Positions 26,052 through 36,495 of a stretch of DNA of 64,000 nt are shown piece by piece. The stretch is from Aquibacillus rhizosphaerae (lineage in GTDB: Bacteria > Bacillota > Bacilli > Bacillales > Amphibacillaceae), in contig NZ_JASTZU010000041.1 in the NCBI RefSeq assembly GCF_030282825.1, forward strand, positions 145,411-209,410. The letters run 5' to 3'. The number at the start of each line of letters is the position of its first letter. The stretch's first letter is position 1. Below the pieces are notes generated by a model. The model saw nothing but the letters and a program-made list of their open reading frames with translations. It had not been told where the DNA came from and ran no database searches. Made by a program: the position numbers and the translations under genes.

Positions 26052-26268
26052 ACTATCTTTTGAAGAAGCGATGAAGAAATTAGAAGAAATTGTTGATAAG
26101 TTAGAAGAAGGTGAAGTTCCGTTAGAAAAAGCTATCAATTATTACCAAGAAGGAATGAACTTGTCTAAGGTTTGTAGCGACAAGTTAACGAACGTCGAGA
26201 AGCAAATGGAACAAATTGTGAATGAGCAAGGTGACTTTCAAGCATTTTCAATTCAGGAGGAAGAATAG
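26035..26268 (+). CDS. xseB: Exodeoxyribonuclease VII small subunit
   Basis: 77-residue helical hairpin protein that decorates the XseA coiled-coil. Typical [20 protein letters not shown] and [18 protein letters not shown] 26035 is chosen because GGAGGAG (26020-26026) is correctly spaced, giving [12 protein letters not shown]. It overlaps the end of xseA, and its stop directly abuts the GTG of ispA. Confidence 0.95.
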   Translation: MTKKDELSFEEAMKKLEEIVDKLEEGEVPLEKAINYYQEGMNLSKVCSDKLTNVEKQMEQIVNEQGDFQAFSIQEEE

Positions 26269-27159
26269 GTGGAAAATACGAATACGTTAACGGAGTATTT
26301 AACGGAACGGCAGAAGTTTGTTAACGATGAAATAACTAATTTGATAAAACAAATGGACGCACCACTTCAATTAAAAGATTCAATGTTATATTCAATGGAA
26401 GCTGGTGGGAAAAGGTTACGCCCAATCTTAATGATGGCTAGCTGTGAATCGTACGGAGGAAATTATAAGTCCGTTATGACGATAGCGGTGGCACTAGAAA
26501 TGATACATACATATTCATTAATTCATGATGATTTACCGGCAATGGATGATGATAATTTTCGTAGAGGAAAACCAACTAATCATCGTAAATTTGACGAAGC
26601 AACAGCTATATTAGCTGGAGATGGACTACTTACACACAGTTTTACGGTCATATCTGAAGACAATCAATTAACATCAGATCAAAAGGTTTTTCTTATTCAA
26701 GAACTGGCTAATGCAAGTGGACCAACTGGTATGGTAGCAGGTCAAATCTTGGATATTGAGGGAGAAAAAGTTGAAACATCTTTAGAAGACTTAGAAGAGA
26801 TACATTTACTGAAAACAGGACAATTAATAAAGTTTGCAATTGTTAGCGGTGCCTATATTGGTGGGGCTTCAACACATCAACTGGAATCAATAAATGATTT
26901 TGCTTATTACTTAGGTTTGATTTTCCAAGTGCAAGACGACATATTGGACGTTTCAGGTGATCAAGAATTAATGGGAAAACCTGTAGGTAGTGATGAAAAT
27001 AATTTCAAGAGCACATACCCAAAATTGCTTGGCCTAGAAGGAGCAATTGAGCAAAAAGAAAAATATGTACAAAAAGCAAAAGAAGCTCTTAAATCTGCAG
27101 GAATTAAGAACTCACTTTTAGAAGAATTAACTGATTATTTGAGCAATCGCGATTATTAA
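26269..27159 (+). CDS. ispA: Farnesyl diphosphate synthase
   Basis: 296-residue trans-prenyltransferase making farnesyl diphosphate from IPP and DMAPP. The first aspartate-rich motif is in LIHDDLPAMDDDNFRRGKP (near residue 85) and the second in VQDDILDVSGD (near residue 225); GGKRLRP and KTGQLIKF are also present. GTG start behind AGGAGGAAG, immediately after the xseB stop. B. subtilis ispA has the same place; here it is followed by the OLE RNA rather than directly by dxs. Confidence 0.95.
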   Translation: MENTNTLTEYLTERQKFVNDEITNLIKQMDAPLQLKDSMLYSMEAGGKRLRPILMMASCESYGGNYKSVMTIAVALEMIHTYSLIHDDLPAMDDDNFRRGKPTNHRKFDEATAILAGDGLLTHSFTVISEDNQLTSDQKVFLIQELANASGPTGMVAGQILDIEGEKVETSLEDLEEIHLLKTGQLIKFAIVSGAYIGGASTHQLESINDFAYYLGLIFQVQDDILDVSGDQELMGKPVGSDENNFKSTYPKLLGLEGAIEQKEKYVQKAKEALKSAGIKNSLLEELTDYLSNRDY

Positions 27160-27167
27160 CCGGGTGA

Positions 27168-27196
27168 TTGAGTAAACTGATTATCTGTGTTATATT
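27168..27196 (+). promoter_or_regulatory. Sigma-A promoter of the OLE RNA
   Basis: TTGAGT (27168-27173), 17-bp spacer, TATATT (27191-27196), just after the ispA stop. Predicted start near 27203-27209, which coincides with the 5' strand of the RNA's closing helix. Confidence 0.65.
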
Positions 27197-27202
27197 ATTT
27201 AT

Positions 27203-27813
27203 ACATTAGGAATGGTGCAGTATTCTAGTCAGTCCTCCGTTTCTGAAGGCGGGCCTAAAAATCCGCCAAAGGGCACATCGATGAAGTTCCTTGTGCCGGC
27301 TTGAGGCGCCCAGCCTTGGGTCGGTGCTGGGAGTTAAGGTTGTAGGGCGATCCACAAAGGCATGTGGGCGAGGACCCTACTTCCGCGGAGGCCCATCTCT
27401 GTGGTGACTGCTTAGCCAAGGAGTTGCTATGGAATGGGGTATGAACCTACGTAATTGGGATGGGGAATCCTTGTTCGTAGCGTAGCCTGCCTTGAGTGGT
27501 GCTTGAGGGGATTATGGTCACAAGTGCATGAAGAAGATGGCCACTTCTTAAAGCGCTTTTCTGCCATATGAAATCAGCACTGCAAAAGAGGCTAGGAAAC
27601 GGTTAAGGGCTGTTGAGGAAATCTCCTAGACTGTTCCAATGGACATTTATTAGGGATTATAGTGCGGACTAAGTGGTAATCCAGTCTAGCTGTTGGTAAC
27701 AACGCTAAGATGGGTTTAAAGGGGAACCGCCAGAATGGCAACATTCGGTACCCATCTGGGAAAACCTACTGGACCTAAGCCGCAGTTTTTACCTAATAAA
27801 TGACCATTCCTTT
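27203..27813 (+). ncRNA. ole: OLE RNA (ornate, large, extremophilic)
   Basis: A roughly 600-nt GC-rich, non-coding block between ispA and dxs in an otherwise AT-rich genome, the known place of OLE RNA in extremophilic Firmicutes. Ends pair with each other: GGAATGGT (27209-27216) with ACCATTCC (27803-27810), followed by TTTTT. Inside are many self-complementary, purine-rich stretches and no open frame. The next gene encodes OapA, the membrane protein that binds OLE. In other species OLE localises to the membrane and supports growth in ethanol, cold and magnesium stress. Boundaries are from pairing and promoter, not from a covariance model. Confidence 0.9.
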
Positions 27814-27850
27814 TTACATAGTAAAATATTTTCATATTTGGGGTAAAATA

Positions 27851-28429
27851 ATGTCTAAATCGCAATTACAAAAGTCGATAAAATTCAGTTTAGGTATTGC
27901 CGTTATCACGTTTGTGTTAGCGGCTATTTTTTCAGTAGTCTCCTCAGCATTATTAGGAGAAGTTATTTGGATTGCTGGATTACTAATTGTATTTTTAATC
28001 GTATTTATTGGTGTTTTCTTTGATATGTTAGGAATAGCAGCTACTGCTGCAGATGAAGTTCCTTTCCATGCAATGGCAGCGGAGAGGGTAAGCGGTTCCA
28101 AACAAGCGATTATTATCGTGAGAAATGCTGACCGATTTGCCAGTTTTTGTAATGATGTGATTGGGGATATATCTGGTATTGTTAGTGGAACTGCGTCAGC
28201 TATTGTTGTGCTTCAAGTAGCAAATGGGTTTGGATATGGAGATGGTTCCACGTTTCAAATCGTTGTATCTGTAATCCTAACGAGTTTTATTGCTGCCTTA
28301 ACTGTAGGTGGTAAAGCAATCGGTAAGTATCTGGCGATTCATGCTTCTACACAAATTATCTTTTTTGTAGGTAAAATGATTGCCTTCATAGAAGATAAAT
28401 TTAAAATTAAGATATTGAAGAAAGATTAA
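27851..28429 (+). CDS. oapA: OLE-associated membrane protein OapA
   Basis: 192-residue protein with about four membrane segments (12-33, 37-60, 120-145 and 150-172), containing the FFDMLGIAATAADEVPFHAM stretch typical of the OLE-associated protein. OapA binds OLE RNA as a dimer and tethers it to the membrane. ATG 27851 (MSKSQLQKS) is preferred over the longer frame from 27800, whose start lies within the OLE 3' end; TTGGGG is a weak ribosome site. It lies about 40 bp after OLE and before dxs, so may share the OLE transcript. Confidence 0.88.
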   Translation: MSKSQLQKSIKFSLGIAVITFVLAAIFSVVSSALLGEVIWIAGLLIVFLIVFIGVFFDMLGIAATAADEVPFHAMAAERVSGSKQAIIIVRNADRFASFCNDVIGDISGIVSGTASAIVVLQVANGFGYGDGSTFQIVVSVILTSFIAALTVGGKAIGKYLAIHASTQIIFFVGKMIAFIEDKFKIKILKKD

Positions 28430-28484
28430 ATTAAACGTAAATGAACAAACAGATAGATATTAAACTAAAAGGGGAGGAATCCCA

Positions 28485-30377
28485 ATGGATCTTACCAGAA
28501 TTAAAAATCCTTCGTTCTTAAAATCATTAACTAACGAAGAGTTGGAAGTTTTATCCTATACAATTAGACAATTTTTAATCGAGAAGTTATCTGTTACAGG
28601 AGGGCATCTTGGAGCAAATTTAGGTGTAGTGGAATTAACGTTGGCATTGCATAAGAATTTTAATAGTCCGGAAGACAAATTAATATTCGATGTCGGTCAT
28701 CAGTCTTATATTCATAAAATGTTGACTGGGAGGTCTGGTCAATTTGAAACATTAAGAAAATTCAAAGGCTTATGCGGCTTCCCAAAAATGAGTGAAAGTG
28801 AACATGATGTTTGGGAAGCCGGGCATAGTTCTACTTCTTTATCAGCAGCAATGGGGATGACAATTGCTCGGGATATTAAAGGGGACAGTAATTATATAGT
28901 TCCAATCATTGGTGATGGTGCTTTAACAGGTGGGATGGCACTAGAAGCATTAAACCATATTGGTCATGAAAAGAAGAATATTATCGTGATACTTAACGAC
29001 AATGAAATGTCGATTGCTAACAATGTTGGAGCACTTCACAATGCTTTAGGTAGGATGAGAAGTGCAGGAAAGTACAATCGTGTTAAAGATGAGTTGGAAT
29101 GGTTATTGAAAAAGATTCCGGCAGTTGGTGGAAAACTTGCTCACACGGCTGAGCGTGTCAAAGATAGTATGAAATATTTCATGATACCCGGCATGCTTTT
29201 TGAAGAGTTTGGTTTCACGTATTATGGACCAGTGGATGGACATGATTTTAGCGCGCTTCAAGAAAATTTACAGTATGCAAAAAAGACGGATGGACCAGTG
29301 CTTATTCATGTTATTACGCAAAAAGGAAAAGGGTATCGACCAGCAGAAGCAGATATAAAAGATAAATGGCATGGTGTAGGACCTTATAAAATAGATTCTG
29401 GGGAAAAAATCACACCATTAAATGCTCCACCTGCTTGGAGCTCTGTTGTAAGTGGTACATTACAAAAGATTGCTAGGGAAGATAAACGTCTAACTGTTGT
29501 CACTCCTGCTATGATTTTAGGTTCAAAATTAGACAAGTTTCAATTAGAATTCCCTGATCGATTATTTGATGTGGGTATTGCTGAACAACATGCTACAACG
29601 ATGTCAGCTGGAATGGCAACGCAAGGATTGAAGCCATTTTTAGCTATTTATTCAACTTTTCTACAGCGTGCGTATGATCAATTGCTACATGATGTATGTA
29701 GACAAAACTTGAATGTTGCATTTGGTATTGATCGTTCCGGTTTAGTAGGGGCGGATGGTGAAACACACCAAGGCGTATATGATATTTCATTTTTAAGACA
29801 TATGCCTAACATGGTAATTATGATGCCTAAAGATGAAAACGAGTGTCAGCACATGGTAAATACAGCAATTCAGTATGATGATGGTCCAATTGCTGTTAGG
29901 TTTGCACGGGGAAATGCACTAGGTGTTCCAATGGATGATATATTGTCTACAATTCCTATTGGATCTTGGGAAGTTTTAGAAGAAGGAACAGACGCTGTTA
30001 TATTAACGTTTGGCACGACAATAGGAATGGCCTTAGAAGCTAGTGAGCAATTAAAAAAACAAGGTTATTCTGTAAGAGTAGTGAACGCACGTTTTATTAA
30101 GCCATTAGATGAGGACATGCTACATGACATAATGTCTAGTGATATGCCAATACTTACACTTGAAGAAACTGTCTTACAAGGTGGATTTGGTAGTGCTATT
30201 TTAGAATTTGCAGAAGCTAATCTATATACCCTGAATAATATTCGCAGAATGGGCATTCCTGATCATTTTATTGAGCATGGTAAAGTAGAAGAACTCTTAG
30301 AAGAAATTGGTTTAACAAAAGAGATTGTAGTTGAAACTGTTCAACAAATGCTTCCAAGTAAACAAAAGAGGACATGA
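28485..30377 (+). CDS. dxs: 1-deoxy-D-xylulose-5-phosphate synthase
   Basis: 630-residue TPP enzyme, first step of the MEP isoprenoid pathway (pyruvate plus glyceraldehyde 3-phosphate). TPP-binding motif [18 protein letters not shown] with NDNEMSI is near residues 145-185; TKGKGY-type block [12 protein letters not shown] follows, then the transketolase pyrimidine domain ([35 protein letters not shown]). Ribosome site AGGGGAGGAA. Ends 7 bp before the tlyA-like gene. Confidence 0.97.
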   Translation: MDLTRIKNPSFLKSLTNEELEVLSYTIRQFLIEKLSVTGGHLGANLGVVELTLALHKNFNSPEDKLIFDVGHQSYIHKMLTGRSGQFETLRKFKGLCGFPKMSESEHDVWEAGHSSTSLSAAMGMTIARDIKGDSNYIVPIIGDGALTGGMALEALNHIGHEKKNIIVILNDNEMSIANNVGALHNALGRMRSAGKYNRVKDELEWLLKKIPAVGGKLAHTAERVKDSMKYFMIPGMLFEEFGFTYYGPVDGHDFSALQENLQYAKKTDGPVLIHVITQKGKGYRPAEADIKDKWHGVGPYKIDSGEKITPLNAPPAWSSVVSGTLQKIAREDKRLTVVTPAMILGSKLDKFQLEFPDRLFDVGIAEQHATTMSAGMATQGLKPFLAIYSTFLQRAYDQLLHDVCRQNLNVAFGIDRSGLVGADGETHQGVYDISFLRHMPNMVIMMPKDENECQHMVNTAIQYDDGPIAVRFARGNALGVPMDDILSTIPIGSWEVLEEGTDAVILTFGTTIGMALEASEQLKKQGYSVRVVNARFIKPLDEDMLHDIMSSDMPILTLEETVLQGGFGSAILEFAEANLYTLNNIRRMGIPDHFIEHGKVEELLEEIGLTKEIVVETVQQMLPSKQKRT

Positions 30378-30384
30378 TTGAGTT

Positions 30385-31215
30385 ATGAGTAAAAAAACTA
30401 GGCTCGATATTCTGCTAGTTGAAAGGGATCTAATCGAGACTCGCGAAAAAGCAAAACGATCAATAATGGCGGGATTAGTCTTTTCAGACCAAGTCCGTCT
30501 AGATAAACCTGGGATGAAGGTAGATGACGACATTCCTCTAACTGTTAAAGGAAAATTGATTCCTTATGTTGGGAGAGGCGGTCTTAAGTTAGAAAAGGCA
30601 TTAAAGCTGTTTAAACTAGATATTACTGGAAAAACAATGATAGATGTTGGATCCTCTACTGGCGGTTTCACTGACTGTGCTTTACAAAATGGAGTTAAGT
30701 TAAGTTACGCTGTCGATGTAGGTTATAACCAATTGGATTGGAAACTACGAAACGATGATCGAGTAGTGGTTATGGAAAGAACCAACTTTCGCTATGTTAC
30801 TCCGGATATGTTAGAGTCTGGACAACCTGATTTTGCGTCGATAGATGTATCTTTTATTTCTTTAAAATTAATTCTACCTGTCTTAAATCAATTGTTGAAG
30901 AACGAAAGTAATATCGTTGCTTTAATTAAACCGCAATTTGAAGCAGGAAGAGACCAAGTTGGTAAAAAGGGAATTGTCCGTGACCGAAAGATTCACGCAC
31001 AAGTTTTAACTAATATTTTAACATTTGCAATAAGTCTTGGGTATCAGGTTAAAGACTTGACTTATTCTCCAATTACTGGTGGAGATGGAAATATTGAATT
31101 TTTAGCTCTTTTGCATTGGAATGAGTTAGATGAAGAAGGAAATACAGAGTTTCCTGTTGAAATTGATAAGGTAGTCGATGAAGCACATAAAATACACAAA
31201 CAAAACAAATCGTAA
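30385..31215 (+). CDS. yqxC: TlyA-family rRNA methyltransferase/hemolysin homolog YqxC
   Basis: 276 residues: N-terminal S4 RNA-binding domain (about 5-65: RLDILLVERDLIETREKAKR) and an FtsJ-like SAM methyltransferase domain with MIDVGSSTGGFTDCALQNG (about 85-105) and ALIKPQFEAGRDQVGKKG. TlyA proteins 2'-O-methylate rRNA; activity of the Bacillus member is assumed by homology. Located between dxs and argR, as in B. subtilis. Confidence 0.92.
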   Translation: MSKKTRLDILLVERDLIETREKAKRSIMAGLVFSDQVRLDKPGMKVDDDIPLTVKGKLIPYVGRGGLKLEKALKLFKLDITGKTMIDVGSSTGGFTDCALQNGVKLSYAVDVGYNQLDWKLRNDDRVVVMERTNFRYVTPDMLESGQPDFASIDVSFISLKLILPVLNQLLKNESNIVALIKPQFEAGRDQVGKKGIVRDRKIHAQVLTNILTFAISLGYQVKDLTYSPITGGDGNIEFLALLHWNELDEEGNTEFPVEIDKVVDEAHKIHKQNKS

Positions 31216-31301
31216 TTTCATTGGGCTGCACCATTTTGTAGCTCAATTTTATCATGCACTCGTTTTTTAACCGCAGTTCCATTTAAAAGGAGGGATTAAA
31301 T

Positions 31302-31751
31302 ATGAACAAAGGACAACGACATATTAAAATTCGTGAGTTAATAACAGATAACGAAATAGAAACCCAAGATGATTTGGTTGAAGAACTAAGAAATCTTGGG
31401 TATAACGTGACACAAGCAACTGTATCAAGAGACATTAAGGAATTACATCTTGTTAAGGTCCCAATGATTGATGGTAGGTATAAATATAGCTTACCTGCTG
31501 ATCAGCGTTTTAATCCATTAGAGAAGTTAAGAAGATTAATGATGGATGCGTTTGTCCGAATCGATACAGCTGGTCATTTCATCGTATTGAAAACATTACC
31601 AGGAAATGCAAATGCTTTAGGTGCGTTAATTGACAATTTAGATTGGAATGAAATTATTGGAACCATTTGCGGTGATGATACAATACTAATTATATGTCGC
31701 GAGGAAGGCGATAATGAAAGAATTAAAGAACAGTTATTAGCAATGTTATAA
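31302..31751 (+). CDS. argR: Arginine repressor ArgR/AhrC
   Basis: 149-residue hexameric regulator that represses arginine synthesis and activates catabolism with L-arginine bound. N-terminal winged helix ([13 protein letters not shown] start [39 protein letters not shown]) and C-terminal oligomerisation/arginine-binding domain with [15 protein letters not shown] and [14 protein letters not shown]. Ribosome site AAAGGAGGG. Precedes recN as in most Firmicutes. Confidence 0.96.
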   Translation: MNKGQRHIKIRELITDNEIETQDDLVEELRNLGYNVTQATVSRDIKELHLVKVPMIDGRYKYSLPADQRFNPLEKLRRLMMDAFVRIDTAGHFIVLKTLPGNANALGALIDNLDWNEIIGTICGDDTILIICREEGDNERIKEQLLAML

Positions 31752-31788
31752 ATTTCATAATTTTATTAGTAGATTGGGGTGGAATGAC

Positions 31789-33516
31789 GTGTTAACGGAA
31801 CTTTCCATTAAGGATTTTGCTATTATAGACGAAATTACAATTACTTTTAATGACGGTTTAACAGTTTTAACAGGAGAAACTGGTGCAGGAAAATCAATAA
31901 TAATTGATGCTGTTGAGCTGTTAGCAGGTGGTCGTGGTTCGGTGGAGTTTGTTCGATATGGAACAAGCAAGGCAAACTTAGAAGGACTTTTTATTGTAGA
32001 AGATGGATCACATCCAATATATAAAAAGGGTAAATCGTATGGTATTGAAATTGAAGAAGACGGAATGGTTGTGCTAAATCGAACTATAACAGCTAATGGC
32101 AAAAGTATTTGTCGTGTAAATGGTAAGTTGGTTACATTAGCAATTCTAAAAGAGTTTGGAAAAACACTGATTGATATCCATAGCCAACATGAGACGCAAT
32201 CATTGATGGATACTGATCGTCATATTGAATTATTGGATTTGTATAAAAAAGATACCATTGATCAAGTGAGAGATGACTATTTAACTTATTATAATAAATT
32301 AAATTCTTTAAGGAAACGATATAAGCAACTAAGTGAAAATGAACAAGAAATGGCTCAACGATTAGATTTACTGCAATTTCAACTAAATGAACTTATAGAA
32401 GCTGATCTATCGCCTAATGAAGATGAACAATTAGCAGAAGAACGTCTAAAGCTTTTTAATTATGAAAAAATTTATAATGGCATAAATGACGCCTATAATG
32501 CTTTACATGGAGAACAAAAAGGATTAGATTGGTTGTCATTAGCTTTAAACGGGATAGAGTTAGCTGGTGAGTACGATGAAAACATGGTTGAAAAAAAAGA
32601 ATCATTTTCAAACCATTATTTCCTTATTGAGGAATTATCGTATGAGTTAAGAAATTACCTTGATGGACTAGAATTTGATCCGGATCGACTAAACTACTTG
32701 GAAGGTAGATTAAATGAAATCAGTCGATTGAAAAAAAAGTATGGTCAAACAGTTGCTGACATGCTCGAGTATTCAGCTCGAATAGAAGAAGAAATCGATG
32801 AAATTCAAAATAGAGACTCGCATTTATTAAAAATGCATCAAGAACTCATTGATATTGGGAAAGACGCTTTATTAGAAGCAAAACAATTACATGACTTACG
32901 AAAAAAAGCTTCTGTGTTATTAATAAAAGAAATTCATAAAGAATTAAAGGACTTATATTTAGAAAAAGCATCCTTTGATGTCAATATGTCAAACAAAAAG
33001 GGTTCTCAAGACGATCCGGAATTTGAGGGGATGCCAGTAAGTCTAACACCAACTGGTTTTGATAACATTAAATTTTTAATTACAACCAATCCCGGCGAGC
33101 CACTTAAAGAGATAAACAAGGTTGCATCTGGTGGGGAGCTATCACGAATTATGTTAGCTTTAAAAAAGATATTTGCTAAACATCAACGAGTAACGAGCGT
33201 TATTTTCGATGAAGTAGATACCGGTGTCAGTGGAAGAGTAGCCCAAGCGATTGCTGAGAAAATTTATAGTATTTCAACTGGTTCTCAGGTATTATGTATA
33301 ACACATTTGCCGCAAGTTGCTTCAATGGCTGATACGCATTTGTTAATTGAGAAGCATGTAACCAATAAAAGGACAAGTACAACGGTGGAACAGTTGGCAA
33401 AAGAATTGCGAGTCGAGGAAATAGGTAGAATGATTACTGGTACGGAATTGACTGAAACATCAAAAGAACATGCACGTGAACTAATTGATTTAGCAGAAGA
33501 ATATAAAAAGTCCTAA
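31789..33516 (+). CDS. recN: DNA repair protein RecN
   Basis: 575-residue SMC-like ATPase acting early in double-strand break repair. Walker A TGETGAGKSIIIDAVELLAG is at about residues 28-47; two coiled-coils lie in the middle (about 160-370); the ABC signature is in KVASGGELSRIMLALK, Walker B is VIFDEVDTGVSGRVA, and CITHLPQVA follows. GTG 31789 is used because GGGGTGG precedes it and the product begins VLTELSIKDFAI; the TTG at 31774 lies on the ribosome site itself. Confidence 0.95.
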   Translation: MLTELSIKDFAIIDEITITFNDGLTVLTGETGAGKSIIIDAVELLAGGRGSVEFVRYGTSKANLEGLFIVEDGSHPIYKKGKSYGIEIEEDGMVVLNRTITANGKSICRVNGKLVTLAILKEFGKTLIDIHSQHETQSLMDTDRHIELLDLYKKDTIDQVRDDYLTYYNKLNSLRKRYKQLSENEQEMAQRLDLLQFQLNELIEADLSPNEDEQLAEERLKLFNYEKIYNGINDAYNALHGEQKGLDWLSLALNGIELAGEYDENMVEKKESFSNHYFLIEELSYELRNYLDGLEFDPDRLNYLEGRLNEISRLKKKYGQTVADMLEYSARIEEEIDEIQNRDSHLLKMHQELIDIGKDALLEAKQLHDLRKKASVLLIKEIHKELKDLYLEKASFDVNMSNKKGSQDDPEFEGMPVSLTPTGFDNIKFLITTNPGEPLKEINKVASGGELSRIMLALKKIFAKHQRVTSVIFDEVDTGVSGRVAQAIAEKIYSISTGSQVLCITHLPQVASMADTHLLIEKHVTNKRTSTTVEQLAKELRVEEIGRMITGTELTETSKEHARELIDLAEEYKKS

Positions 33517-33550
33517 AAAACCTTCCCATTGCTCTGGGCAAGGTTTTTTT
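33515..33550 (+). terminator. Terminator after recN
   Basis: AAAAAACCTT-CC pairs with GG-CAAGGTTTTTTT; seven T follow. Confidence 0.85.
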
Positions 33551-33804
33551 GTATTTCAGCTAAAAATTAACCTTATTATTAAATCTTAAAAGGAAACACT
33601 AAAAATGTTGCATTATATATTATCAACAGTTACTGATTCGGGTATAGCATCTGCAAATTAAGCAATTATACAAAGAAAACAGAGATATTCAACAGGAAAA
33701 GATAACCCTATTTTCTCATCTTTGCTTGGTTTAAAAACTGCCTTCTAAGGTCAAATTAGGAGTACACAAATAAAATATGGGTTAGGAACGAGGAGAGTGA
33801 AATA

Positions 33805-35094
33805 ATGAAAAATAACGTAATTAGAAATGGACTAGGAATAATACTCCTTGTTGCTTTCCTTTGTATTCCATTTATAACACCAATTCAGACGTATCTTTCT
33901 TTACCGAATCAAATTACTACGTTTAATAATACAAATGAAACATTAACTCTTCCTGCTATGGGTAGTAGCGTTCAAGTCAATAATAGCGAATCAGATGAAG
34001 TAATTGAGGCAATTGATGCCTCAGAATTTCGAACATTAACAAGCGGTAAAAGTGATATTGTATATGAGATGGCAGGAATTCCAATAAAAAGAGTAAACGT
34101 TGATGTACTTGATGACTTTAAGATAATCCCTGGTGGCCAATCAATAGGTGTAAATCTTCAAACCTTAGGTGTGTTAGTTGTAGGGCATCACTTAGTAGAT
34201 ACAAGTGATGGAAAAGTTTCTCCAGGAGAGGATGCAGATATTCAAGTGGGTGATACGTTACTAAGTATTAATGGAGAAAAGATTAATAACATGAAAGAAG
34301 TTACGCCATATGTAGATAAGGCTGGTGAAAATGGTAATGAACTTACAGTGGAAGTAAAGAGAGATGAGGAGACATTTAAAACTCAATTAAAACCCTATTT
34401 GGACTCAAAAGATGATAGCTACAGAATTGGGTTATATATTAGAGACTCTGCAGCAGGGATTGGTACGATGACTTTTTATGAACCAAAATCAAAGAAATAC
34501 GGTGCTTTAGGTCATGTTATATCCGATATGGATACAAGAAAGCCAATAGAAATCAACAATGGTACAATTGTTAGGTCAAATATAAAGTCGATTGATAAAG
34601 GTAGCAATGGAACTCCTGGAGAAAAGCAAGCTGAGTTCTCTTCAGGTGAAAATCAAATAGGTAATATAACTAAAAATAGCCCATTTGGCGTTTTTGGTAA
34701 ATTGGATAAACAAATAAATAACGGACAAATGGATAAGCCAATGCCAATCGCATTGCCACATGAAGTGAAAGAAGGACCTGCAAAAATTCTTACTGTAGTT
34801 GAAGGTGAAGAAGTAGAAGAATTTGATGTGAAGATTGTAAATAGTGTACAACAAAAATTCCCAGCAACCAAGGGTATGATTGTCAAAATAACAGACAAAG
34901 AACTTCTTGATAAAACAGGTGGTATTGTACAAGGAATGAGTGGTAGTCCAATTATTCAAGATGGTAAAGTAATCGGAGCAGTAACGCATGTATTTGTGAA
35001 CGATCCAACGTCAGGCTACGGTGTCCATATTGAATGGATGTTAAATGAAGCTGGAATTGATATTTACAAGGAAGAAAAACAAGAGGCTAGCTAA
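33805..35094 (+). CDS. spoIVB: SpoIVB serine peptidase
   Basis: 429-residue forespore protease that is secreted into the intermembrane space and cleaves SpoIVFA to trigger pro-sigma-K processing. N-terminal membrane anchor (about 7-28), PDZ domain (about 110-190, with the [16 protein letters not shown] pattern), and SpoIVB/S55 peptidase domain. The catalytic serine is Ser381 in [12 protein letters not shown]. Ribosome site GAGGAGAG. Located between recN and spo0A, as in all Bacillus. The 250-bp leader has no clear sigma-G or sigma-F promoter that I could fix. Confidence 0.96.
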   Translation: MKNNVIRNGLGIILLVAFLCIPFITPIQTYLSLPNQITTFNNTNETLTLPAMGSSVQVNNSESDEVIEAIDASEFRTLTSGKSDIVYEMAGIPIKRVNVDVLDDFKIIPGGQSIGVNLQTLGVLVVGHHLVDTSDGKVSPGEDADIQVGDTLLSINGEKINNMKEVTPYVDKAGENGNELTVEVKRDEETFKTQLKPYLDSKDDSYRIGLYIRDSAAGIGTMTFYEPKSKKYGALGHVISDMDTRKPIEINNGTIVRSNIKSIDKGSNGTPGEKQAEFSSGENQIGNITKNSPFGVFGKLDKQINNGQMDKPMPIALPHEVKEGPAKILTVVEGEEVEEFDVKIVNSVQQKFPATKGMIVKITDKELLDKTGGIVQGMSGSPIIQDGKVIGAVTHVFVNDPTSGYGVHIEWMLNEAGIDIYKEEKQEAS

Positions 35095-35101
35095 TACGAT
35101 C

Positions 35102-35135
35102 AAACTCTTATCAGATTTCTGATAAGAGTTTTTTT
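35102..35135 (+). terminator. Terminator after spoIVB
   Basis: AAACTCTTATCAG pairs with CTGATAAGAGTTT across a 4-nt loop, with a T-run. Confidence 0.9.
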
Positions 35136-35551
35136 AGGAACTAAGATGTTATTATGAATTTCGGAGATGTTCATTTTAAATGCCTTAGTTGAGTACAAAA
35201 AAATACATCGCAGAAACCGATTTTTTTTCTGTTTCGATGGTGCCCTGCGCTTTTCTTAGGAAAATGTCATTTATAGTATCTTTAAAATAGTTTTTATTAT
35301 TAATTGTTATTTTTTACTAAAATTAAATGTACGTGATAAATAATTATGATACAATAAATATAAAGATTTTTCGACAATAGCGTGAAATTGTATTATTTTT
35401 TTGTCATAAAACATCGAAATACTATGTAAATTAAAGAAAAGTAAAGCAAATTGAAAAAAATATAAAGTTTTTTCCGGAAAAGAAGGATTTTTCGAACTTG
35501 TGTCGAAATTGTATCGTGGAACAGGTGGAATACGTTAAGGAGGAACTGAAT
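35136..35551 (+). promoter_or_regulatory. spo0A control region with sigma-H-like promoter and 0A boxes
   Basis: Contains an extended -10 (TGATACAAT, 35348-35356) that could be the vegetative promoter, then TTCGACAA (35370-35377), the reverse of the 0A box TTGTCGAA. Further down AAGGATTT (35483-35490) and GTCGAAAT (35502-35509), 11 bp apart, fit the sigma-H pattern (AGGAwwt, then GAAt), and the -10 overlaps another 0A-box core TGTCGAA (35501-35507). B. subtilis spo0A has the same two-promoter, autoregulated plan. Confidence 0.6.
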
Positions 35552-36337
35552 GTGGAAAAAATTAAAGTTTGTTTAGTCGATGACAACCGAGAGTTAATTC
35601 AGCTTATGGAGGAGTATTTTGATGATCAAGCGGATATTGAGATCATCGGCACCGCTTATAATGGGAAAGAGTGTCTGGAATTACTAGATGAGATCGAACC
35701 AGATGTTTTGGTTCTTGATATTATTATGCCGCACATTGATGGGTTAGCGGTATTAGGAAAAGTAAAGCAACAAGAAAGAGCTAAAAATCCAAATGTAATC
35801 ATGCTAACTGCTTTCGGCCAAGAAGAAGTCACGAAAAAAGCAGTTGATTTAGGTGCTTCTTATTTCATTTTAAAACCTTTCGATCTAGAAAGTTTAGGAG
35901 AGCAAATCAGACAGGTTCACGGTGCTAAATCAGTAATGGGTAGTAAAGGACTTAAGCAAAAAAACTCAAAAGAAAATCATAAACGTGATTTAGAAGCAAA
36001 TATAACTCATATTATTCATGAAATTGGAGTACCAGCACATATTAAAGGGTATATGTACTTAAGAGAAGCAATAACGATGGTCTATAATGATATTGAACTA
36101 CTTGGTTCAATTACAAAAGTGCTTTATCCAGACATTGCTAAAAAGTTTAATACGACAGCATCACGTGTGGAACGTGCTATCCGACATGCAATAGAAGTTG
36201 CTTGGAGTCGTGGTAATATGGATTCAATTTCATCCTTATTTGGTTATACTGTAAGTATTTCAAAAGCAAAACCAACAAATTCAGAATTTATTGCGATGGT
36301 TGCTGATCGTTTGCGGTTAGATCACCGTGCAAGTTAG
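35552..36337 (+). CDS. spo0A: Sporulation master regulator Spo0A
   Basis: 261-residue response regulator. Receiver domain (1-125) has the acidic pair Asp10-Asp11, phosphoacceptor Asp56 ([12 protein letters not shown]) and the conserved lysine in FILKPFD. The C-terminal Spo0A DNA-binding domain (about 145-261) includes [18 protein letters not shown] and the recognition region [23 protein letters not shown] 35552 with AAGGAGG (35537-35543) gives [11 protein letters not shown]; the longer frame from 35498 covers the promoter. Phosphorylated through the phosphorelay. Confidence 0.97.
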   Translation: MEKIKVCLVDDNRELIQLMEEYFDDQADIEIIGTAYNGKECLELLDEIEPDVLVLDIIMPHIDGLAVLGKVKQQERAKNPNVIMLTAFGQEEVTKKAVDLGASYFILKPFDLESLGEQIRQVHGAKSVMGSKGLKQKNSKENHKRDLEANITHIIHEIGVPAHIKGYMYLREAITMVYNDIELLGSITKVLYPDIAKKFNTTASRVERAIRHAIEVAWSRGNMDSISSLFGYTVSISKAKPTNSEFIAMVADRLRLDHRAS

Positions 36338-36366
36338 TTAAACTTCTTTTCTTAATTAGAAAAATA

Positions 36367-36417
36367 AAACCTCTTCGTTCATTTTGATAATTATCATGAT
36401 GAATGAAGAGGTTTTTT
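36367..36417 (+). terminator. Terminator after spo0A
   Basis: AAACCTCTTCGTTCAT pairs with ATGAATGAAGAGGTTT; six T follow. Confidence 0.88.
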
Positions 36418-36495
36418 AGTTAATTATGAATAGGGAAACAAGCGGTTGGAAAATATAGATAAATAAGTTTGAGAATAGATTGCGGGGTAAACTGA

